DNA of 64,000 bases from Dactylis glomerata (GCA_007115705.1 QXEO01000247.1:12805036-12869035); one strand, 5' to 3'; shown: positions 47,756 through 60,604, counted from the first letter of the stretch. Numbers and translations are program-made. The notes: generated from the letters alone by a model not told the origin.

Positions 47756-50570
47756 TGTCGGACCCCGGGATCTAAGCTATACAGAGATGTTATGTGTATT
47801 AGTCACGCTAGCAACAAGTGATACTGGGGTACCAGTCCCAGGCCGGAACACCATCGGCAGGCAGACCGGAATGAAACATCAGCTCTACACATCTCGAAGC
47901 GCCGTGAAACTAATCATAAACCAAGACAGCATAACAGAGAGCTCGAGGAGCCTTAAACCCCTCTCGTGCACTTTATATCCATACACGCATCATGCACGAG
48001 ATGGGTAACCACAACTGGTAACACAACAGTGACTCTACGACTCAAAGTAGTAGTTCAAACTCTTAACAGAGTAAAGATTCAACTTATTACACGCAGAGGT
48101 CACTGACCAACATTACATCAAGCAACGAAAAGCAAATTATGTTATGCTACATAACAAGATAGCAAATGGCCTAAGAGGCCCTGAACATAAGCGGACGTCC
48201 CAACCCGTAGATCTCAGGCTGCTGCATGGGAACCCCAAAACTAGTCGTCGAAGCCGATATCGGCATAGAAACACCTTCGTTACCTGCGGCGGTCTCCTCT
48301 GTGGAAAACCAACATAAATAAGGGTGAGTACGAGGGTGTACTCAGCAAGCTGACCTTCTACACTATATGATGGCATCAAGGTCTTTTTGTGTAGCTCTTT
48401 GCAGAAAGCAAGTTTTCTTTGTGAAAATGACACAAGGCGAGGACTACTCGGAATTTATAAAGGGGATACAGAGCGTCTCGCAAACTCTTTAATCATGGAG
48501 CAACCACCAATTCATCAACCTTCAGAACACCTCATCTCATATCACCCCCTCGACCCCGAGGAAGTGATTCAGAGTCTCACTCTTAGTTGGCACTTTTAAG
48601 ATTAGGTTTTATGTTGTCTATGATCTAGTATCTGTCTCCAAGTCGTCCATAACCGTGGACACGGCTTTTCGAAAAGGTTTAACCCTGCAGGGGTGCACAA
48701 CTTTACCCACACGTGACGACCGTCCCTGGACCCTCGAAAGGATCTTAGCGGAACCGTTTGTTGCACGGCGAGGTTGGTTTACCAGAGGAATCCGCCTCAA
48801 GCAACCTCGGCTGCATTCCTGCATGATGCACCTCCTTCTCTTTCCAAAACATTTTCAATGCATATGCCAAATGGAAAGCCCGAACTAGGTAGCTCATGGA
48901 TAAGTCTAAGCAAGTTATTCAGTCGACGGGAGTCCCATACCTCCACGTGCGGTTGTACGCTCATCTTGGATCAAGAGACAAGAACTCGGGTCCTAGGGCG
49001 GCAAGAATGAGTCAAACAACCACAATTCCTGTGGCGGCTCATTCCGACCTATTGTCAAACTTTAGCAATTCTCCACAATTGCCACTTCGAACTAACATGC
49101 TAGATTCATATATAAGTTTCCACCCAGATTCTGAAATTGCAGCAATAATTACTAAGCATGGCTAAGCATAGAATAGTAAATTTCCGGTGACGCAAAAGCA
49201 GAACCTAGTCATGCTAGGAGCAATGGATCATGGATATATAGTTGACAATAGCAAGGCATGCATCAGAATAGGTTTACTATAAGTTTCGATAAACGACAGT
49301 TGAAACGCATGCAGATATGGTGGAGGCTCAAAGCATTTGTAAAACATAGGATTAGAAATGCATCAAAGGGTTTACGCTTTCCTTGTTCTTCAATGTAGTT
49401 TTACTGATCAGTACTGGCGTTGATCTCGGTCGCGGTCTCGGATTCTACCGAGAAGAAGAACACCGGAAAGGAAACAACACATTCAAATAATGCATCGATG
49501 CGCAAATAAGCATGATGATATGACAAGTTCAATATATTTAATTTAAAACCTAGAACATGGAGAACAATTTAAATGGAGTTGTAATGCAATATGATTTGCA
49601 TTTTTATTTACCCCATAGTTGAAAGAATAATGTAATTGTTCTTCTACTTTAAACAGGGTTAGAAGTTATTTATATATGCATGCAAATGACATCTTCCTGT
49701 AGATCTCATTTTTATGAACGTTTCGATATATCATTTGTATTATTCTGATTTTATATGATTTAGTTATGATTTTTACAAGTTCACCTCTTTTCTGAAAGTT
49801 CAAATACGAGATACAAAGAGTGGCAGCAACTAGATACTCCTCTCGGTTCAGATTTGTGCGAGTGATCTGGTCCAGTGCGGTCTCATCTAAAGCATGTACT
49901 GAACTTAATGACAACAAACACTTACAGGACATGCAACTGAAACTGAACCACATGCCTGAAACAAAGATCACCATGTACAGAGAAAAGCTACATCAGAAGT
50001 AACATTCAGAGTATGTACTACTGCAATTTTAGAGATTGGTATTCAGTTCTAAACTTTAAGCATCACTCAAGTATATTGTACTAGGAGCTAGTACTTGCCA
50101 GGAACAACTGCTCACAGGAAAAGTGGGTTTAGCTATACATGAGTTGCTACAGGACCTGGATTAGGTCTCATGACAAGGTTCTGAACCTGATCGTATTGCA
50201 AGCTATGAACATGTAAAACTAAATCTTTTTCCACCTCTGACCATGACTACAACAGCAACCTGTGCGGCTTTACAAACTGCAGGACGTGTGTGCTTCTGAA
50301 CTTACATACAATAGCAATAGACCAATTTGCTTCTGAACCAGGTAGGAAACAGTACAGCTGCAGACAAAGCAATGAATTTATTCCAGGTTCTAAACATGGC
50401 ATGGCTACTGCCAGCTTTACCAGCGACTGCTCCGGCGACTGCTCCGGCGGCTGCTGCGGCGACTGCTGTACGGTTCTTCTCCGTGAGTCCTCTTCTCCCT
50501 CACAAAATCCCCTCCAACCTAGGTCACAGCCATGGCGCTGGTTCTCAGTTTTCCGGCGTGACGAGCCTGG
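47756..50570 (-). repeat. 5' LTR of the chromovirus, lacking its outer 359 bp
   Basis: Matches 40472-43647 of the left LTR, allowing for the indels noted there, and stops after GACGAGCCTGG. The counterpart of 43648-44006 is not found in the window. Confidence 0.88.
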
Positions 50571-50689
50571 TGATTGGGTAATATTACCGAGCAGTACCGC
50601 TGGGATTTATTCTGGCCGTCCGATCTACAGTGGTAATTAGCATGTTTAATTAATAACTTAATTAGTTATTAGGGGAGCCTGCGAAACCA

Positions 50690-53600
50690 CCCGCAAGACT
50701 CAGCTCTATCCTCTGCCTGCCTCCTCGATCTTTTCCTCACTCGCGTCACCCCCGACCACGCCGCCGCCCCGCCTGCATCTGCCGCCGCCACCCGCCTGCA
50801 TCTGCCGCCGCCGCTCGCCGGACGCAGCGCCATCTCAAGATCCTACTCGCCCCGGTAGACTCCGCAGCGGCGGTGGTCAGGTCCCGCAATCAAGAGGCGG
50901 GAGCGAGGGCAGAGGGGAGCCCGTCTGGTACCGCGACGAAGAGGGCGGCAGCGCCTCGGGGACCTCCTGCTGTTGCGCTCGCGATCACCCCACCATTGTT
51001 GTCGACGAGCGCAGGCCCAGTCCGCCGCCGCGCCCTCCTCCATCGCTGGATTTGGAGAGGGTCCCCGGTCCAAGGTGAGCAGTTACATGTTCTGATTGAT
51101 CAAATCAAGATCATACTAACTAAGCCTAAGCAGATTGTTGTCCTCGCATCATATTCTTGTTTCTTATACCTGAAAAAAGAACATATTGGAACAGACGATG
51201 TAATTCAGCCATCCTGTTGACCATTGACTATAAACTTTTGCAAATAATGAACTGAAGTTTGTCGTGTGTAATACTCTATCTGTTTCACAATATGAAGTGT
51301 ATTATGAACGCTGATTGATTTAGTAGTTTTGGTGCTAGAAGGCATTGTAATCAATTTTTTATCTGGATATACTGTAATATAATCTAGCATACCATGAAAA
51401 TAAATCAACAAATTACTTTGCTGAAATAAGATCATAAAGATTGAAAAACTGAAGAATGAGTTGGATAATTATGCCGTGTGTTGCAGACTTGCCATATATA
51501 GATTGTAATTAAAGAGTTCATTTTCATCCCTCACGTGATTGAAATTTATTGTTAAATTGTATGTGATAATATGCAGGAAGACATGGGTGATGAGTCTTTG
51601 GATGAGTACCATGACATTGTCAGCAGGACGTTTGCTAGTGAGGATGATGGATCGAGTTCTATAACAGCTATGCTCTCGAGAAAGGTTTTAGTGTGCGGAA
51701 AAGCTATGTTGAGTGGGATGATGACAACCAGGAGATAATTTTGAGGAAGCTAGTATGCAGCCGCGAAGGTTCACGTGAAGAGAAGCACATGAAGAGAGAA
51801 GATAGGAAGAGGAGGGCCACGGAATCTCACTCGTGTTCGCTGTCCAGCCAAATTTGTCATTGCAAGAGTCAAGGAAACAGGTCGTTGGATCGTGAAGGAT
51901 TTCGTTGATGAACACACCCATCCCCTGGCTCCACGGGATCTTGCATGTCTGTTGCGTTCACATAGAAGACTGGGCGATGAGAAGAAAGCGGACATTGTGG
52001 AGATGGAAATATCTGGTATCCGCAAACACAAAATCATGGATATCTTGATGATGCAGTATGGTGGATATGATGAAGTTGGTTGCACCACAAGGGACATCTA
52101 CAATTTCTGCAATCAGTATAAGCAGGAAACAGTTGCTGCCGGTGATGCCCAAACGGTGATCCGTCACATGATGGCGCGACAGGAGGGAGATCCAGATTTT
52201 TTCTTCAGGTACTTGGTTGATCTAGAGGGGCATCTGAAGGGATTGTTTTGGGCCGATAGTCAATCCCGGCGTGACTATGAGGCATTTGGCGACGTTGTTG
52301 TTTTTGATAGCACCTACAGGACCAATAAGTACAATCTGCCCTTTGTGCCGTTTGTTGGGCTGAACCACCACTGCAGCACTGTTATCTTTGGATGTGGTAT
52401 TATTTCTCACGAAACAGGCGAGGCATACAAGTGGATGCTGCGGACATTTTCTGCAGCAATGGGCCATAAGCACCCAATATCCGTTATCACTGACGGGGAT
52501 CTGGCAATGCAGAGAGCAATCAGGGTAGTCTGGTCTTGCACGGTTCATAGGTTGTGCGTGTGGCACATTCAAGAGAACATTGTACGTCATCTGAGTGATG
52601 AATCGGTTAAGGAAGAATTCAGATCTTTCATATATGATCGCTCTTCGATAGAAGAGCATGAGAGCAAATGGGTTGATTTCTTAGAAAGGAATAAAGTAAC
52701 AAGTGAGGAGTCGTGGTTGCATCAGATGTATAAGATGAGGAAGCTGTGGTGTGCTCCATATCTGGTGGGACGCTGTTTCTTAGGATTGAGCAGTAATCAA
52801 AGGAGCGAGAGCCTAAACTCTGTTCTGCATACACATCTTGATGGTAGCATGACAATGCTTAAAATGGTAGAACACTATGAGCGTTGTCTCTCGACACGAC
52901 GCCTAAACGAGGCTGTCCTAGACATCGTGGCCTTGCAGTCCGTTCCGTTTACAGAGGTGGATGCTTCATGTCTCGAGAAACACGCTGCACAAGTTTTCAC
53001 ACCTTCCGTGTTTGCGCTGGTCAGATATAGCACAGATGCTGTCAACAATTGTACCCTCAACGAGATACAAGATGCGGATGATTTAACTACCTATGTTGTG
53101 GCTAAGAAGCATAGAAGAGAGGAATTCCAAGTGGAGTATGAGAATAAGGAAGGTTCCTTGGAGAAAATTTCTTGTTCTTGCCGTAAGCTGGAATGCTTAG
53201 GAACACCATGTTCCCACATATTTTACATATTGGGATTATTAGAAGTAAAGCAACTTCCGAAGTGTTGTGTTCCCACCAGGTGGACAATGAGTGCAAAGGT
53301 TCCATTTCCTGCGACAAGAAAGAACTGCATGTATGATTATTCGGCAAGCCTGAGGAGGTACCGAGAGCTGCGGAACTTGAGTCACGCGGCATGTTTCTTG
53401 GCAGCTCAGTCTGTTGAAGCATATGAGCGTCTGAAGATGGTTCTGAATGTACAAGCTGACGTGAAGGAGTCAACCAGTGGTCACAAGGAATACATGAGGT
53501 TTGGTCCGGTCGTGCCACAAATGACGTAGCTTGATTCTGGAGAGTTGGGAAAAGGTTCTAGATCCTGTGCATGTGCAAGGCTGAGGTGCACCGAAGAAAA

Positions 53601-53810
53601 GACTTAAGCCAAATAAGCGGAAAGATCGCAGATAAAATGCGGCTATTGCAACAAGGCTGATGGTCACAATCGGCGTACATGCGCCAAATGGATAGAGGTA
53701 TAAATCAGTCAAAACTTGATTCTTTTTGCATGTGGAGGACTTGTGACTACAGTTAGTGTAATTAATTGCCTTTTGTTGTGCAGGACAACAATCTGGCAGA
53801 AGCAAAATAG
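50690..53810 (+). pseudogene. FAR1/FHY3-like (MULE-type) transposase
   Basis: A GC-rich leader exon ends at 51074 with AAG|GTGAGC. The main exon starts after an AG at about 51576 with EDMGDESLDEYHDIV. The FAR1 N-terminal domain (NSYALEKGFSVRKSYVEWDD, then CSREGSREEKHMKRED) is broken by frameshifts near 51650 and 51815. From 51892 a 545-codon frame holds the MULE core: first Asp in VFDSTYRTNKYNLPF, second in VITDGDLAMQRAI, Glu in NQRSESLNS, then a SWIM finger (CSCRKLECLGTPCSH). After a TAG at 53527-53529 the continuing sequence shows a CCHC knuckle (CGYCNKADGHNRRTC) through further breaks, then a donor near 53697 and a last short exon. It may be a mobile transposase or a decayed FRS-type gene. 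Confidence 0.8.
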
Positions 53811-54810
53811 AGCTACTAATATCTGTCCAGTCATCCCGGCTATGGTCCTTCTTTGGTCTGTTATACCTAGAGGAAAGGCTATGATTTTTCTAGTTTAGAA
53901 TGGATTTTAAGGTCTGAAGCTGTTGGAAGAGAAAGTGAAGTTGTTGCATGTACTACTTGGTGCGGTTCATATGAGTCCTTCCAGGATTGGATTGATGATA
54001 CCAACATATCACTAGGAAAATAGGAATTATTTGAAATGCTCCAAATGAACCAGAAACTTGAACTAGTGGTTGTAACAGTTTCCTTTGTAATATTTGAGCC
54101 TTTCCTGTCAGATTTGACATTAATATATATTTGTTGTGTGATTTGGAAGTCCAACATACATCAGATTACATGCAAAAAAAATTTAAAAACTGCTACGACT
54201 TCCTCGGTAGTACATCTGCTGCTTATGGTTGTTAAATATTTTTGATGCTCCTACTCGAGGACACTCAGAGGGGTTTGCTTTGCAGACTAACTAACAAATT
54301 GAAACACGAGTGTGCTGCACTTTTTTCAGGGAAAAATAGAACAAGTCGAGCTCCCGGAAACCAGTGGGATCAGGCTGTCATCTGATGATGCTCTCGAACT
54401 TACACTTTGACAACGTAGGAGTGCTTACAAAGCATTTGTCTGGTGGCTGAAACTTAAATATGACTAGATCTACAGAATTGAGATGAACAATTAGCAAGAT
54501 TACATATTTTTTGCAAAGGCACAGATAAATGATAGAAAATAATCTCGAAAGCTCAAAACCTAGTTTGCCGCTGCTAAAAGGTGTCATCATATGAGTGTTC
54601 AGTTCAAGTTGCCGTCCGTGCTGATGACCCATGTTCAGCCATGTCCCAGTCTTCCCCCGTGTTCTTCTGCTTTTGTCTGATCGCCGTTAAGTTTGCCAGA
54701 TCCCCAATGCGCTCCCTAGATCGAAAGCCCTTAAACATGGGTATTGCCGGGGTAGAACCTCGTCACTGCCCCTGTCTGTTCTCTGCCTCGGCGCATGGCG
54801 AGAAGCAGTG
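53811..54810. other. 1-kb spacer, nothing recognised
   Basis: AT-rich sequence without frames of note; GC content rises near 54600-54810, just before the Ulp1-like gene, where a promoter and 5' leader would be expected. Confidence 0.4.
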
Positions 54811-56306
54811 ATGGGGGAGGAAGGCGAATTCGCCGGCGGCGGTAAGTTCCTTGCAATCAGGATTTCATGGTATTAGCAACCAACAGGTAGGACCAACTAA
54901 GACACATTCTGTTCTATAACACAAAAAGCAACCTTAATCATCTAGGTTTGTACATAATGTGTTGATATTCATGTCGCAGATGGACATGATAATGCAAACT
55001 ATGTCAGGCATCGTCTAGAATTTGAAAAAAAAAATGTAGACAGCTATTGGACATGGAGCACAAAAATGATTCCAAATTCTCGCCTTGTCTGAGGAGGTGG
55101 GAGAAATTAGGACACAAACGCTACCCAAACTAGGTTGGCTATTGTGGAGGACGAACTTATGGAGCTCACAAGGGAATTCCAGGTATATGATACTATAACA
55201 ATAAACTTTCTCGCATCTTCCTATTATATTGAATTCAATATGTGTATTTTTCTGGTATAGAGATATAGATCCATGGTGCAGGCCAACACGCAATTAACTT
55301 TTACGACTCCATATGTCCAGGTGATAATTGAAGTCCTTCACATTGATGACATGAGCAAATGTCTAATAAATGACCAACTTTTCATGCAGGAAAAATCCAA
55401 TGTCAGTGATGACAGGTTACCATCATCTCCTCGGTTTGATGCATCTACGGTAATGAAAGGTGGGGCTGCTGCTACAACAGCTAGTGATGATCATGTGGTG
55501 CAAAACAAGCATATGGACAAAGATGTCACGGACCTAACTACCCCACCTCGGCAGCCTGTTTTCGACGTTGATTACATATTGAGAGATGAAGACATAGAGA
55601 CGACAACTTTCCTCCGCCGAAGTTACGAAGATGCTGAGGTAGTTGACGTCGGGGAGACTACCCTTAAAGTTCATCACCTATTGCGAAATGCCAGCAAAGG
55701 ATTCATTTTCGACGAGGTAACCCCTTATAGTGCAATCTCCATGAACTAAAATGTTCCAACCTATGGCTTGTTACATGATTGTGATTTTTTCAGGTTATTC
55801 ACGCATATGCACACATTAGCAATGTAGAAAATGACACTACATCAGTCTTATACCCCAAAGACACCAGGAAGTTGTTATCATCATATGGGGGTACTACTCG
55901 GGGACACGGTCCACGCGAAAGCAATTGGCTTGCTCGTATAGCAAGAAAATGTGTCGGACGCCGGATGGTATGTGTATTTCCCATCATACATTATTTTAAA
56001 TGCATATCAGAGTGTAAGACGCCTGTACTAAGACTGCATTAATTTTACGGCAGGTACATATCCCATTCAATGTAAGGGATATGCACTGGCACCTACTAGT
56101 GTTGAATTTCGATATGGAAGAGATCCAGGTCCTTAACTCCTACCTCATATTCGTGACAAGGCCAAGGAAACTAGCCTCGTGGAGTGCATACAGTCATGCA
56201 TCGAAGATGCAGTCGATTGCGGCTTGTTACAAACACCTAGGCCCATCAACATTACCAGGTGGAAAAAAATCTGCTATACCAACATACCACAACAACATGA
56301 TGGGTA
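54811..56306 (+). pseudogene. Ulp1 (C48 peptidase)-like gene, interrupted by CACTA
   Basis: Inferred exons are 54811-54841, 54980-55182, 55261-55320, 55390-55716, 55794-55967 and from 56054. All are bounded by GT/AG and joined in phase. Exon 2 has in-frame TGA and TAG codons (near 55085 and 55110), so the start may be wrong or the gene dead. The last exon has the C48 pattern IPFNVRDMHWHLLVLNF, with the catalytic-type His in MHWH, then IQVLNSY, where family members usually have Asp in place of that Asn. The 3' end with the catalytic Cys is absent: CACTA DNA begins at 56307. Active family members cleave SUMO-type modifiers. Confidence 0.65.
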
Positions 56307-56520
56307 CACTAGTGGGGACGGGGCCTCCAGTCCCGGCCCGTAAGGGGCTTTAGTCCCGGTTTGCAAACCGGGACCCCAGCCGCGGGACTAAAGGCTGAAC
56401 CTTTAGTCCCGGCCCGCTTACCAGCCGGGACTGGAGGGTGTCCACGTGGGCAGCTCGGAGCGAATCAGGGCTAGGACCTTTAGTCCCGGTTTGTAACACA
56501 GACCGGGACTAAAGGCATCT
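56307..56520. repeat. CACTA terminal and subterminal repeats
   Basis: After the terminus, inverted motifs TTTAGTCCCGGTTTG / CAAACCGGGAC and TTTAGTCCCGG / CCGGGACTAAAGG occur at about 56350-56376, 56384-56436 and 56480-56515. Such motifs bind the element's own TNP proteins in characterised En/Spm elements; here that role is inferred. Confidence 0.85.
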
Positions 56521-56743
56521 GCAGATTTTGGTTTTTGCTTTAGGGTTTTAGGGTTTACTGGTTTTTAGGGTTTTATTGTTCGGGGGATTAACGTGATGCC
56601 TCGTTTGGTGCATTGGTGTTCGGGAATTAGTTTATGCATATATATAAGATTAACTTATCTTACAAGCGAGCATATATATACAATTATATGGAGACCAGAA
56701 TTATCGGGACTAGAGCCCGTCTATTCGATTACATGGACCAACA

Positions 56744-59700
56744 TCAGTAATGGCCCCTAGCTACACTAAATCGTCCTTTGTCGTCTATAGCTTCTATTCT
56801 CAGAAAGGTCGCCAGCTCCTCTGCAACAGCAATCGCGCGTTGCTCTGGTAGGTACTTCTCCCGCATGGCCGTGTACTATATAAGAAGAGGAGATGAATAT
56901 GAATATCAATCATGATAACAAAGAATGACGAGTAAAAATAGAGGTGTGAATGTTTATTGCTTACATCGTATCTGTAATCCTTGTGCTCAGAGGTAAACGT
57001 GCGAATGGTCTCGCAAACATAGTATCCACATAGATGCGTCCCCCGTGGCTGCTGGTCGCACTTTACGAGAATAGAATATATATAATCAAAATAATAATCT
57101 AGCATTACAAAAGTATTGAAAATAGAAGTATATCATACTACTACTTACCTGAGCCGCTCTAAAGGTCAGCTTCTCATGCCGGATACCGGGAGTCACGCAC
57201 TTGAACCGCTTCCAAACCCTGCCCGACAAGGATAATGATTTGCTAAGTTTTTCATTAATTGATATATCAGAAAATCATCGAAAGAGACCGATAGAGCGCA
57301 AGAATGATTGAAATTACCCTTGGAGCATGTCCTGCAGGCTTTGGAACTGTTCCAAGGGTCTCGATAATGGGTCGAAGGCATCAACTCTTCCCTTATCGAT
57401 TTGAATGTCCAACAGAATCCAGTGGTAGCTGCACATGTATATATATATGTGTCAGTAACTTATCAATTACACTCATAAGTGAATGGACACAACAGAGTAA
57501 GACCCTCACTTGAAGTTGTATGGAAACAGTATGTGGTCACAGTAATTTTGATCTGTTAGAAACCTTAGAAGGTTTTCCTCCGTCTCCTTGGGGTTATCAG
57601 TTAGCGTCTTTATATGTATTTTATCTGGGTCAATAAACCCAATATTTAGGATGTTCCTACTTTTACATTCCAGAATCTTCATTCTGCATAATAGAGTACA
57701 AGTCAGAACGGAACAAGTTATATGTAGACAATGAATTGAAATAACTGAACAAGTTATATGTAGACAATGAATTGAAATAATTGAACAAGTTATATGTAGA
57801 CAACGAATTGAAAAACTTACAGACAATAGCAACTCATAAGCGATTTGTCGAGGGCATCGGCATTGTACATCTGGAAGAGTTCATCAAAGTCGATATGGAT
57901 GTCTTCGGGACGGCCGTAGTACTCCCGTGGGACAAGCGCCACGATCATCGTTCTCCCTTTCTTTGATTCACTTAAGTACCATGTATGCAAGTAACGCATA
58001 TTTGTTGGGAGATCATCAAACTTCTCTTTGCTGACCAAAGGCGCTCCCATGACAAACTGTGGCTTAGGGGCTACCACAGCCTTGGGTACCACGTCGTCTT
58101 GAGAAGCCAGAATGACTTCAACCGGGATACCCCATTCATCCGCCCACTTCTTTGCTAATCCCAAATCTTGCCCCTGCACCAGAGAGGGAACATTCTCGGG
58201 TAACACCCTGAGGGGTGGGATCGACTGATTGGCCTGTTGTCCAAGCTGAGGAACGTCTGATCTTATTTTGCTTGTAGTTGAACTTGATTTGCTCCCACTT
58301 GCACTTGCACTTGCACGTGACTTGCTCTTTTGCCCTTCCTTCTGCAATGTGCGTGTATAGTCGTCAGGCTTATGGTGTAACTCATACTGTGATGGAAGGG
58401 TCGTGAAGTATTTTGCATATGCTATTTGCTTCTCGGTGTATTCCGGGCGGGGCTCGGGTTCCTTCTTTTTCATCTGCGCATCATAATGTTCTTTTGCTAT
58501 CCTGGCGTTTTCCTCGTCGGTACGATCATAAGGTCTGATAGGAAGATTAGCATGAGGTACCTTTGGGAGGGGCGACAGTTTGCGCTTTGGGGAGCTCCGT
58601 CGCTTAGAACTCATGGACGGAGCGTTCTTGCTGGCACGCTTCCGCTTAGTATCCTTAGCGGGCGGCGGCGGAGACGGCCGACCCAAGTCCGGCGGCGGTG
58701 ATCGAGATGGACTCATGTTGTGGTGGCCGTCGTCATGTGGAGGGCTTGGAGGTGATGGAGGTGTAGGTGACCTGCGACGACTCGGAGGCGGTGTTGTCCT
58801 TGGGGCCGAGCCTGGAAGCTTGATGTAGTTCTTGTCCCATAGGATGACTCCACCCAGTACTTCTCCGAGTGTCCTCTCATCTTCGGGTCCTGCCATGTCG
58901 AGCTCCATACCATGAAACCCCGCCATGATTTCATCCACCCCGACTTTAGCAAAGCTAGCTGGAATCTCACGGCCATGCCAGCGTGCATCAGGGCCAGAAG
59001 GTAAAGCTTGTCCGACGGCCACCTTCATGGATATGTTCTTGAATTTCTGATGGAGTTCACATGATGTTGACTCCTTGATTCCATCCACGGGGTAGCCAGG
59101 ACCGCCCTCTATCATTCTTCGTGCATCATCGGGCGGGGCCTCAGATTCAGCCACGCTGCTTTTCCGCTTAGATGGGGCGCCGATAATATCGAGTCCAGGA
59201 TCTTCCTGGCGCGCTACTCCTCTAAGCTCGTCAATCTGCTTCTGTTGCTCGTTAAGCCTGGCAAGCAACTGGTTGAACTTGTCATTCTCCTCATCCTGCT
59301 GTCGCTTCTTTGCTCTCGCCCGGCTTCTGTAAGTGTCTTGGTCTCTGGCAAACCCAAGCCACCACGGGTAAGAAGGACCGAAGCCTCGCGTTCGTCCTCC
59401 ATGTTCATCATTGCCGAGGACCAGTGTGAGCAAATCTTTCTCTCTATCTGCAGTGAACTGTCTTTTTCCCTCTTTAATTTCTTTCACTATCTTTTTCCAA
59501 TTCTCCCTGGGTATCCTAAGACCGTCACTGCAGATAAGGTCCCCTGTTTCTTCGTCATACGAACCACCATGCGCAAGGAAGAAATTCCTTGCTCTCATTT
59601 CCCACTCATCACGGATGGGTTCAGGTATGATGCCTTTAGCTAGCAAATCTTGCTCTTTCTTATCCCACTTTGGGATGGCAGTCTCATAGCCCCCTGGCCC

Positions 59701-60604
59701 CAGCGTGTGGTGATATTTCTTCTTGTCGGCATTTTTCTTGTTCTTTTCTGATAATGCCTTGGCATCTTCTGACTCCTTGTACTCCTGAAATGCCTTCCAG
59801 TGATTCGCCTGCTTGGCTAGATACCCCTCGAATACTGGCACTTTCTTTGTCTTCTTATACTCTTTCCATAGCTTCTTCTTCCAGCTACGGAACAGTTTGG
59901 CCATCTTCTTTAGAGTCCACTGCTTGACTTTGGCCCTCAGTTTATTTGCGGCGTCTTCATTCTCACATTCTGGCAGGGCGAAATGTGACATGATATCATT
60001 CCAAAGATTATCTTTGTACCTTTCGGCGACATAGTCACTATCGGCTGCCCCTTTGCGCTTGTTCCACTCCCGAACGCTGATCGGGACGTGATCCCTAACG
60101 AGAACTCCGCATTGCTTCTTGAATGTGTCAGCAGCATTCTTAGGAAGCTTTGGTTCGCCCGTAGGCAATATCACCTCAAAGGTGTAATGCGTCCGTGCGT
60201 CCAACTTTTTAGTCGGGCCTCGTTTCGTAGCTTTGCTCGATGTGGAGGCCTAAGAGGGAGAAACATTCGTCAAATGAATGTATATGTATACAATATAGAG
60301 CTATCTCCAATATTATTCACATATTACAAGTGATTGTCGAACTTCATATGTATACCTCGCCGGACTTTATTATTTCTCCACCGGCTTCTCCACCGGCTTC
60401 TCCATCAGTGGAGCTATCACCTTCTCCGTCATTGGAGCTATCTCCGGCCCCATCGGCTTCATCTTCGTGTCGATCAACCTCCATTCCATCTCCGGAGGGG
60501 TTTAGATATGACGACGGAGATTCAGCAGGTTCAACGTCGGGGGCGTATTTGATTATATCTTCGATAAGTTCTTCCTCTTCGAGGTTCCTGCTATGTGGAT
60601 CCAT
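56744..60604 (-). CDS. CACTA TNP1-like protein (Transposase_24 type) with C-terminal Ulp1/C48-like domain
   Basis: Seven exons join in phase without a stop: 60604-60356, 60249-57821, 57683-57510, 57428-57318, 57218-57149, 57060-56965 and 56875-56744, giving 1086 residues. Exon 1 starts MDPHSRNLEEEELIEDI and is acidic with Gly/Glu repeats. Exon 2 holds a Lys/Trp-rich Transposase_24-like region (about residues 100-350: VREWNKRKG, SYPWWLGFARDQDTYRSR), a Gln-rich coiled coil, then a Pro/Ser/Arg-rich linker. Exons 3-7 form a C48-like fold with His953 (YHWILLDI), Asp970 (AFDPLS), Gln1014 or Gln1015 and Cys1022 (QQPRGTHLCGYYV), so all triad positions are filled. One acceptor (AAAG before 57060) is weak. 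Proteins of this type accompany TNP2 in grass CACTA elements; protease activity is untested. Confidence 0.8.

Larger units (their letters stand above)
40472..50570 (-). mobile_element. Ty3/gypsy chromovirus (Tekay/Del-like) with 3.5-kb LTRs
   Basis: Two direct repeats (40472-44006, and 47756-50570 which is incomplete) enclose a minus-strand pol. On the minus strand the LTR starts TGTAACATCCC and ends GGTCCGACA. A purine tract (AAGGGGGTAGACT) adjoins the left LTR, and a methionine-tRNA primer site adjoins the right one. Pol ends in a chromodomain, which defines chromoviruses; Tekay/Del is my best lineage guess. The gag gene is missing. The right LTR stops at 50570, where a different sequence begins; I infer insertion of a MULE-like unit there. 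The left flanking 5 bp is GGACG. Confidence 0.88.

Noticed and set aside
51892..53529. Intact, domesticated FRS gene
   Set aside because: Although the core is open for 545 codons, the FAR1 domain upstream has two frameshifts and the knuckle region downstream has further breaks, so an intact gene is not supported.
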